Assembly: GCA_018970845.1 (NCBI GenBank) | Contig: JAGWVO010000001.1 | Span: 1 to 47,514, forward strand | DNA from: Planctomycetota bacterium | GTDB taxonomy: Bacteria; Planctomycetota; Planctomycetia; Gemmatales; Gemmataceae | Reading direction: 5' to 3' | DNA: 47,514 bases | Shown: one piece after another, positions 42,866 to 47,514 of the stretch | Layout: each line of letters starts with the position of its first letter | Numbering within the stretch: position 1 is the first letter of the stretch | Made by a program: the position numbers and the translations under genes | Notes under the pieces: generated by a model | What the model saw: only the letters and a program-made list of their open reading frames with translations | What the model was told of the DNA's origin: nothing | The model's database searches: none

Positions 42866-44215
42866 ATGACCATGTTCGCCGCGGCCGCCCTCATGGCGGC
42901 CATGACAACCAGCGCCCCGGCCGCCGATCCGGTTGTCGATTGGGTGATATCCGCGGGAGGCAAACTCCACGACAAGGTCAGGGGACTGGCCGTCGATCCC
43001 CAAGGCAACATTTTCCTCACCGGTGAATTCACGGGTGAGGCCGCATTCGGCGACATCACCCTGAAGGCGGCCGGATCCATGGACTTTTTCGTCGCCAAGG
43101 TGAGCCCCCAGGGAAAGTTCCTGTGGGTGCGCGCGGGGGGCGGGGCGAAGATCGACCGCGGCTATGCCGTGGCCGCGGACGACAGGGGCAACTGCGTGGT
43201 GACCGGGCATTTCGAAAGTTCCGACGCGGTGTTCGGAAGCCACAAGCCGGCCCTCGCGGGCGAATACGACGCCTTCGCCGCGAGGTACGACGCCAACGGT
43301 GAACTGGCCTGGTTCCACGCCTTCGGCGGCAAGGGATACGACTACGGCCATGGAGTGGGCATGGACGGCGCCGGCAACGCGGTGGTGACGGGGGCGCTGG
43401 CCGGTTCCGGAACGCTCGCCGGGCAGGCCATCGGCGAATCGGGCCCTTCGCGGATCTTCTGCGCCAAGTTCGACCCGGCAGGCAAGGTGGCCTGGGCGCG
43501 CGTGGCGACCGGCGCAGGAAACAGCACCGGCCACGGCATCGCCGTCGACAGGGCGGGCAACAGCTATGTCGGCGGCGCCGCCGGCGGCGAGGCTGCCCTG
43601 GCTGGCTTGGAATTGTGCAAGAAACCCGGCCGTGACATCCTCGTGGCCAAGCTTGATCCCTCGGGCAAGGCGGTCTGGATCCACGACGGCTTCGGCAGCG
43701 ACTCCGCCATGGTTCACGAGATCTGCGCCGACGAAACGGGCCGCGTTTGGGTTTCGGGGATGTTCAAGGGCAAGCTCAAGACAGGGGCGGGGGAGGTTGC
43801 CAGCCATGGCGACAGCGACCTGCTGGTCGCCGCGCTCGACGCCTCGGGCAAGCGGGCCTGGACCCGCGTGGCGGGCGGACCACGGATCGACTACGGCCTG
43901 GGGGTGGCGACCGACGGGCAAGGCAACGCCTTCCTCACCGGGTCGTTTTCGGGCAAGGTGCGATTCGGCGACCGCGAACTCGATTCCGGCCCGGCCGCCG
44001 ACATCTTCATCGCCGGCCTCGATTCCAAGGGTGAGTTCCGCTGGCTGCTCCAGCCCAAGGGCAAGGCCACCGACCATGCCTACACGATCGCCCATCATCA
44101 GGGCTTGCTCTACCTTTCGGGCGCGTGCTCGGGTGAGGCGAATTTCGGAGACAAGCCGATCACCCACCGGGGCAGCAACGACATATTCCTGTCGAGGGTG
44201 AGGCTGGCGCCATGA
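42866..44215 (+). CDS. SBBP-type repeat beta-propeller protein, exported
   Basis: A 449-residue exported protein; signal peptide MTMFAAAALMAAMTTSAPAA and a GGAGG ribosome site. It holds about seven repeats of around 55 residues with the pattern VDPQGNIFLTGEFTG...FFVAKVSPQGKFLWVRAGGG, later AVDRAGNSYVGGAAGG, VATDGQGNAFLTGSFSG and LYLSGACSGEANFG. Repeats of this type (SBBP) form propellers in secreted bacterial proteins with no known enzyme activity. Its stop overlaps the ATG of the next, ceramidase-like gene (ATGA), so the two are translationally coupled. It sits 19 bases behind the SGNH fusion gene, so it is likely part of a shared operon. Confidence 0.85.
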   Translation: MTMFAAAALMAAMTTSAPAADPVVDWVISAGGKLHDKVRGLAVDPQGNIFLTGEFTGEAAFGDITLKAAGSMDFFVAKVSPQGKFLWVRAGGGAKIDRGYAVAADDRGNCVVTGHFESSDAVFGSHKPALAGEYDAFAARYDANGELAWFHAFGGKGYDYGHGVGMDGAGNAVVTGALAGSGTLAGQAIGESGPSRIFCAKFDPAGKVAWARVATGAGNSTGHGIAVDRAGNSYVGGAAGGEAALAGLELCKKPGRDILVAKLDPSGKAVWIHDGFGSDSAMVHEICADETGRVWVSGMFKGKLKTGAGEVASHGDSDLLVAALDASGKRAWTRVAGGPRIDYGLGVATDGQGNAFLTGSFSGKVRFGDRELDSGPAADIFIAGLDSKGEFRWLLQPKGKATDHAYTIAHHQGLLYLSGACSGEANFGDKPITHRGSNDIFLSRVRLAP

Positions 44216-45591
44216 CTTGCCGTGTCTTGGGATTCATCCTGGCCTTCGCCCTGGTGGCGGCCGCGCCCCGGGTTTCCGGCGCCGAGTGGAAGGCGGGCGT
44301 GGCCCGCGCCGTCATCACCCCGGAAAAGCCGGTTTGGCTGGCCGGCTACGGCTCCAGGCGCGTGCCCGAGGGCAAGATTCACGACATCTGGCTCAAGGTC
44401 CTGGCCCTGGACGATGGCCGCGGCCGACGCGCCGTGATGATCACCAGCGACTTCCAGGGCGTGCCCAAGTCGATGAGCGACAGGGTGTTCGACCGGCTGG
44501 CCAAGGAGAAGGGCATCGACCGTTCGCGGGTGATGTTCACCTTCTCGCACAACCACTGCGGGCCCAGGCTGGGCGACGATCTTGTCGACTACTACCCGGT
44601 GGAGGCCGCGCAAGTGGCGTTGGTGGAGGAATACACCACCCGCATGGTCGACCTCACCGTGGAGGCCGTGGGCCGGGCCCTCGCCGACCTCAAGCCGGCG
44701 AAACTCGCCACCGGCACGGGATCCACCACCTTCGCCGTCAACCGCCGCAACAACAAGGAGGCGGAGGTGCCGGCCATTCTCGCCCGCGGCGAGGCGCTCA
44801 AGGGCCCGGTCGACCATGCCGTGCCCGTGCTGGCGGTGTCGAGGCCCGATGGCCGGTTGGCGGCTGTTCTTTTCGGCTACGCGTGCCATCCCACCACGCT
44901 GAGTTTCACCAAGGTGTGCGGCGACTATCCCGGCTTCGCGCAGGAGATGGTGGAGAAAAACCATCCGGGTGTGACGGCGATGTTCGTGAACACCTGCGGC
45001 GGCGACCAGAATCCCCTTCCGAGGCGCACGGTTGAGCTGTGCGAAAAGTACGGGCGCATGCTGGGCGGCGCGGTGGAGGAGGTGCTCAACAAGCCCCTGG
45101 CGCCCGTGGCCCCCGGCGTGGAGGTCGCCTTCGAGATGGTGGACCTGCCCTATCTCAAGGTGGCCGACAGGGCGGAACTGTCGGGCCTTGTCCGCGACAC
45201 GAACGCCATCCGCGCCCGCTGGGCCGCGCGGATGCTGGCCAAGCTCGATGCCGGCGAAAAGTTCGCCGCCTCGCACCCGTACCCCGTGCATGCCTGGAGG
45301 CTGGGGGAGGGAACCATCATGATCGGCATGGGCGCCGAGACCGTGGTGGACTACGCCCTGCGGTTCAAGCGCGCCTACGGCCCGGGAACCTGGGTGTGCG
45401 GCTATGCCGACGACATGCTGGCCTACATTCCCTCGCGGCGGGTTTGGGATGAGGGCGGCTACGAGGGCGGCAGCAACCTGTTCGAATACGGCAGGCCGGC
45501 CTTCCGCTGGGCGCCCGACATCGAGGAACGAATCGCGGCCGCGGTGGACAGGGTGGTGGGCAAGGTGCGGACGGGCGGGCCCGGCCGCTGA
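44212..45591 (+). CDS. Neutral/alkaline ceramidase-like exported protein (copy 2)
   Basis: A 459-residue paralogue of the protein at 22539, with a signal peptide (CRVLGFILAFALVAAAPRVSGA). Family motifs: VITPEKPVWLAGYGSR, SHNHCGPRLGDD (His113, His115), FAVNRRNNKEAEVPA, YACHPTTLSFTKVCGDYPGF, GGDQNPLPRRTVELC and AYIPSRRVWDEGGYEGGS. The ATG overlaps the preceding stop by four bases. Like copy 1, it lacks the longer C-terminal part of true ceramidases. Its coupling to the propeller and the SGNH-amidase fusion suggests it works on an extracellular amide or ester substrate, but this is inferred only. Confidence 0.86.
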   Translation: MTCRVLGFILAFALVAAAPRVSGAEWKAGVARAVITPEKPVWLAGYGSRRVPEGKIHDIWLKVLALDDGRGRRAVMITSDFQGVPKSMSDRVFDRLAKEKGIDRSRVMFTFSHNHCGPRLGDDLVDYYPVEAAQVALVEEYTTRMVDLTVEAVGRALADLKPAKLATGTGSTTFAVNRRNNKEAEVPAILARGEALKGPVDHAVPVLAVSRPDGRLAAVLFGYACHPTTLSFTKVCGDYPGFAQEMVEKNHPGVTAMFVNTCGGDQNPLPRRTVELCEKYGRMLGGAVEEVLNKPLAPVAPGVEVAFEMVDLPYLKVADRAELSGLVRDTNAIRARWAARMLAKLDAGEKFAASHPYPVHAWRLGEGTIMIGMGAETVVDYALRFKRAYGPGTWVCGYADDMLAYIPSRRVWDEGGYEGGSNLFEYGRPAFRWAPDIEERIAAAVDRVVGKVRTGGPGR

Positions 45592-45691
45592 AATCATTCG
45601 CCGGATGAACCCTCCGGCCGTTTACCGCCGAGGGGCGGCATGGTAAACAGGGAACTGGCTCATTCAGGAAAACGCAAGCGGGAGACGAGCG

Positions 45692-47170
45692 GTGCGACAC
45701 TTCGACAGGCGCGACTTCGTGGATCAGGCCCTGGTGGCGGCGACCGCCGCGTTGGCCACCGGCGTGACGGCAACGGTGGCACCGAAGGCCCGGGCGGCCC
45801 GCGTGGTGGGCCCCAACGAGAAGATCCGCGTCGCTGTCATTGGCGTCAACGGCCAGGGCGGCGGCCATGTCTCCGAATGGCTCCGCAACCCCGACTGCGA
45901 CCTCGTCGCCATTTGCGATTGCGACCCGGCGGCCTACGAGAAGCTCAAGCCCAAGTTCAAGAGCCTCGCCAAGCCGCCCCGCTACGAGAAGGATGTCCGC
46001 AAGCTTCTCGAGGACAAGAACATCGACGCCGTGTCGATCGCCACCCCCAACCATTGGCACGCCCTCATGGCCGTTTGGGCCATGCAGAGCGGCAAGGATG
46101 TCTATGTGGAAAAGCCCTGCAGCCACAATGTGCGCGAGGGCCGCGTGATGACCCAATGGGCCCGCAAGCTGGGCCGCATCTGCCAGATGGGCGTGCAAAG
46201 CCGCAGCATGACCGGCATGCGTGAGATGCTCGACTTCATCAAGGCCGGCAAGATCGGCAAGGTGACCGAAGCCCGCGCCATTTGCTACCGCCGCCGCGAC
46301 AGCATCGGCCTGGTCGACACCGAGGCGCCGATTCCTCCCGGGCTCGACTTCGACCTCTGGTGCGGGCCCGCCGAGAAGGTGGTGCCCAAGCGCAAGCGCC
46401 TGCACTACGACTGGCACTGGGTGTTCGAGACAGGCAACGGCGACCTTGGCAACCAGAATCCCCACGAACTTGACAAGGCCCGATGGGGACTCGGCAAGCA
46501 GGAATTGCCCAAGCGCGTGGTGAGCCTCGGCGGCCGCCTCGGCTACATCGACAACGGCAATGTCGCCAACTGCCAGGTGACTGTTTACCAATGGGACGAC
46601 GCGATGCTCATCTCCGATGTGCGCGGCCTGCCCATCAAGACCCCCGTCACCTTCGGCCTGAAGGGCGGCCCGTTCCAGGGCGCTTCCAACATCTGGTTCG
46701 GCACCGAGGGATACGCCGTCGGCCCGAACTACAACTCCGGTGTCGCCTTCGACTACAAGGGCAACGAGCTTGGCAAGTGGAAGGGCGGCGACTACCAGTT
46801 GCACTTCGCCAACTTCGTCAAGGCGATCCGCAGCCGCAACCACAAGGACCTTCACCTCGACATCGAGGACGCTCACCTTTCGAGCGCCTTGGCCCACCTG
46901 GGCAATGTGTCGTACCGCATCGGCAAGGAAGTGCCATCAGGCACCCGCCCGAGCCTGATGGCCGACAACAAGCATGTGAAGCAGACGCTCGAGAGCTTCG
47001 AGGCTTACCTCAAGGAGAGCGCCATCGACTTCGACAAGACGAAGCTCATCCTCGGCCGCGAGCTGACGATCAACCCCAAGACCGAGCTTTCCTCCGACGC
47101 CGAGGCGAACGCGCTGTTCACCCGGAAGTACCGCAAGGGCTTCGAGCTTCCCGAGATTCCGAACGCCTGA
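45692..47170 (+). CDS. Tat-exported Gfo/Idh/MocA-family oxidoreductase
   Basis: A 492-residue oxidoreductase of the type often found in planctomycetes with a twin-arginine leader (FDRRDFVDQALVAATAALA). The start is GTG at 45692, with GGAG seven bases upstream. The Rossmann motif is VAVIGVNGQGGGHV (about 47-60), the catalytic EKP lies at 140-142, and the C-terminal half carries the extended dimerisation domain of the family (WHWVFETGNGDLGNQNPHELD). Exported members probably carry bound NAD(P) through the Tat route. It lies 100 bases behind the ceramidase-like gene and may belong to the same functional block. The substrate is unknown. Confidence 0.92.
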   Translation: MRHFDRRDFVDQALVAATAALATGVTATVAPKARAARVVGPNEKIRVAVIGVNGQGGGHVSEWLRNPDCDLVAICDCDPAAYEKLKPKFKSLAKPPRYEKDVRKLLEDKNIDAVSIATPNHWHALMAVWAMQSGKDVYVEKPCSHNVREGRVMTQWARKLGRICQMGVQSRSMTGMREMLDFIKAGKIGKVTEARAICYRRRDSIGLVDTEAPIPPGLDFDLWCGPAEKVVPKRKRLHYDWHWVFETGNGDLGNQNPHELDKARWGLGKQELPKRVVSLGGRLGYIDNGNVANCQVTVYQWDDAMLISDVRGLPIKTPVTFGLKGGPFQGASNIWFGTEGYAVGPNYNSGVAFDYKGNELGKWKGGDYQLHFANFVKAIRSRNHKDLHLDIEDAHLSSALAHLGNVSYRIGKEVPSGTRPSLMADNKHVKQTLESFEAYLKESAIDFDKTKLILGRELTINPKTELSSDAEANALFTRKYRKGFELPEIPNA

Positions 47171-47217
47171 ACCGCGGTCAATCTGGCGAGCGTTGGTTGT
47201 CAGTCGCAATTATTGGA

Positions 47218-47240
47218 GATCGTGGGGCGTCAGCCCCATG
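47218..47240. repeat. Hairpin repeat, copy 1
   Basis: A 23-base unit containing TGGGGC-GTCA-GCCCCA is repeated exactly at 47250-47272, 32 bases later. The core is a perfect six-base stem with a four-base loop. It looks like a short extragenic palindromic repeat; the recA upstream hairpin has a similar core. Confidence 0.8.
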
Positions 47241-47249
47241 TTAAGAGGC

Positions 47250-47272
47250 GATCGTGGGGCGTCAGCCCCATG
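47250..47272. repeat. Hairpin repeat, copy 2
   Basis: Identical over 23 bases to the unit at 47218-47240, in the same orientation. The pair sits downstream of the oxidoreductase gene and could also act as tandem transcription-slowing hairpins. Confidence 0.8.
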
Positions 47273-47353
47273 AGCAGCGAGCGAGAAGAGCGAACTCCAT
47301 GAGTCCTTCACGGGCGAAATTCCCACGCCGCACATTCAAGGACCTCAATCACC

Positions 47354-47514
47354 CTACGCCAGTCGGTCGGCCAGCGCGTGCCGGCCCAGCCGGCGGTGAA
47401 TGGAAGCCAAAATCCTGCGCCTTTGGTCGTTATATTCCTTGTCATCGTCCGTGATATTCGACTCCCGCGTTGCCCTAATGAGTCTCAGGGCCAAAGACGG
47501 CTTGCCTTCTCCGA
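47354..47514 (-). CDS. 3' end of an unidentified gene, cut by the window edge
   Basis: On the minus strand a frame is open from the window edge to a TAG at 47354-47356, giving 52 residues beginning GEGKPSLALRLIRATRESNI and ending RRLGRHALADRLA. The other two frames stop sooner, and the residues look like a helical, charged C-terminus (DDDKEYNDQRRRILASIH). The base composition is a little less GC-rich than the neighbours. It is too short to name. It would be convergent with the oxidoreductase gene, with the hairpin repeats lying between. Confidence 0.45.
   Translation of the reverse strand, partial: GEGKPSLALRLIRATRESNITDDDKEYNDQRRRILASIHRRLGRHALADRLA

Noticed and set aside
1..47514. CRISPR arrays, prophage, transposases or defence islands
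   Set aside because: No regularly spaced repeats, integrase, transposase or known defence domains were seen on either strand.

Overview
The window reads as one stretch of a high-GC planctomycete chromosome, most like Gemmataceae or a relative. The evidence is its protein families: two DUF1501 proteins, a DUF1549/DUF1553 protein, a DUF1080 protein, a BBP7-type outer-membrane barrel, a Tat-exported Gfo/Idh/MocA protein, ceramidase-like proteins and many secreted beta-propellers. lpxC and an OmpH/Skp chaperone show a Gram-negative type outer membrane. I see no phage, transposase or CRISPR array.

Layout. 0.08-4.6 kb (minus): a translationally coupled tripartite efflux operon, TolC lipoprotein -> HlyD adaptor -> MFS pump. 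4.8-9.7 kb (plus): DUF1501, DUF1549/DUF1553, TspO and SDR genes. 9.7-17.0 kb (minus): a Tad/Flp-type pilus or secretion locus in the order cpaA, tadE, cpaB, tadG-like, cpaF, tadB, tadC, followed by a DUF1080 protein. No pilin, secretin or TadZ is present. 17.2-19.3 kb: convergent PD40 and kelch beta-propellers. 19.3-21.5 kb (minus): a zinc-ribbon protein, a GAF-PP2C phosphatase and an overlapping DUF309 protein. 21.6-27.1 kb (plus): UbiA-type prenyltransferase, ceramidase-like protein, recA with a palindromic SOS-like operator, a TPR-like protein, a DUF4166 protein, tRNA-Leu(UAA) and a small acidic protein. 27.1-27.6 kb: a convergent non-coding region rich in inverted repeats. 27.6-33.3 kb (minus): a cell-envelope cluster with a Gly/Tyr-rich exported protein, lipoprotein, Ig-like exported protein, BBP7 barrel and small anchored protein. 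33.5-36.3 kb (plus): OmpH, lpxC and a Gfo/Idh/MocA gene, an apparent lipid A module. 36.3-40.3 kb (minus): thiD-selO overlap and a lone DUF1501 gene. 40.4-47.2 kb (plus): a secreted catabolic-looking set with a two-domain GxDLY/SGNH plus dimethylformamidase-beta-like fusion, a repeat propeller, a second ceramidase-like protein and a Tat-exported oxidoreductase. The last 160 bases hold the C-terminus of a gene that runs off the window.

The best candidates for something under-described are the SGNH/dimethylformamidase fusion block, the stripped-down Tad locus, the ompH-lpxC-Gfo/Idh module with a terminator inside it, the repeated GATTTGA motif in front of the lone DUF1501 gene, and the recA operator. 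I did not find a clearly new defence or mobile system. All function calls rest on reading motifs by eye; no database search was run.
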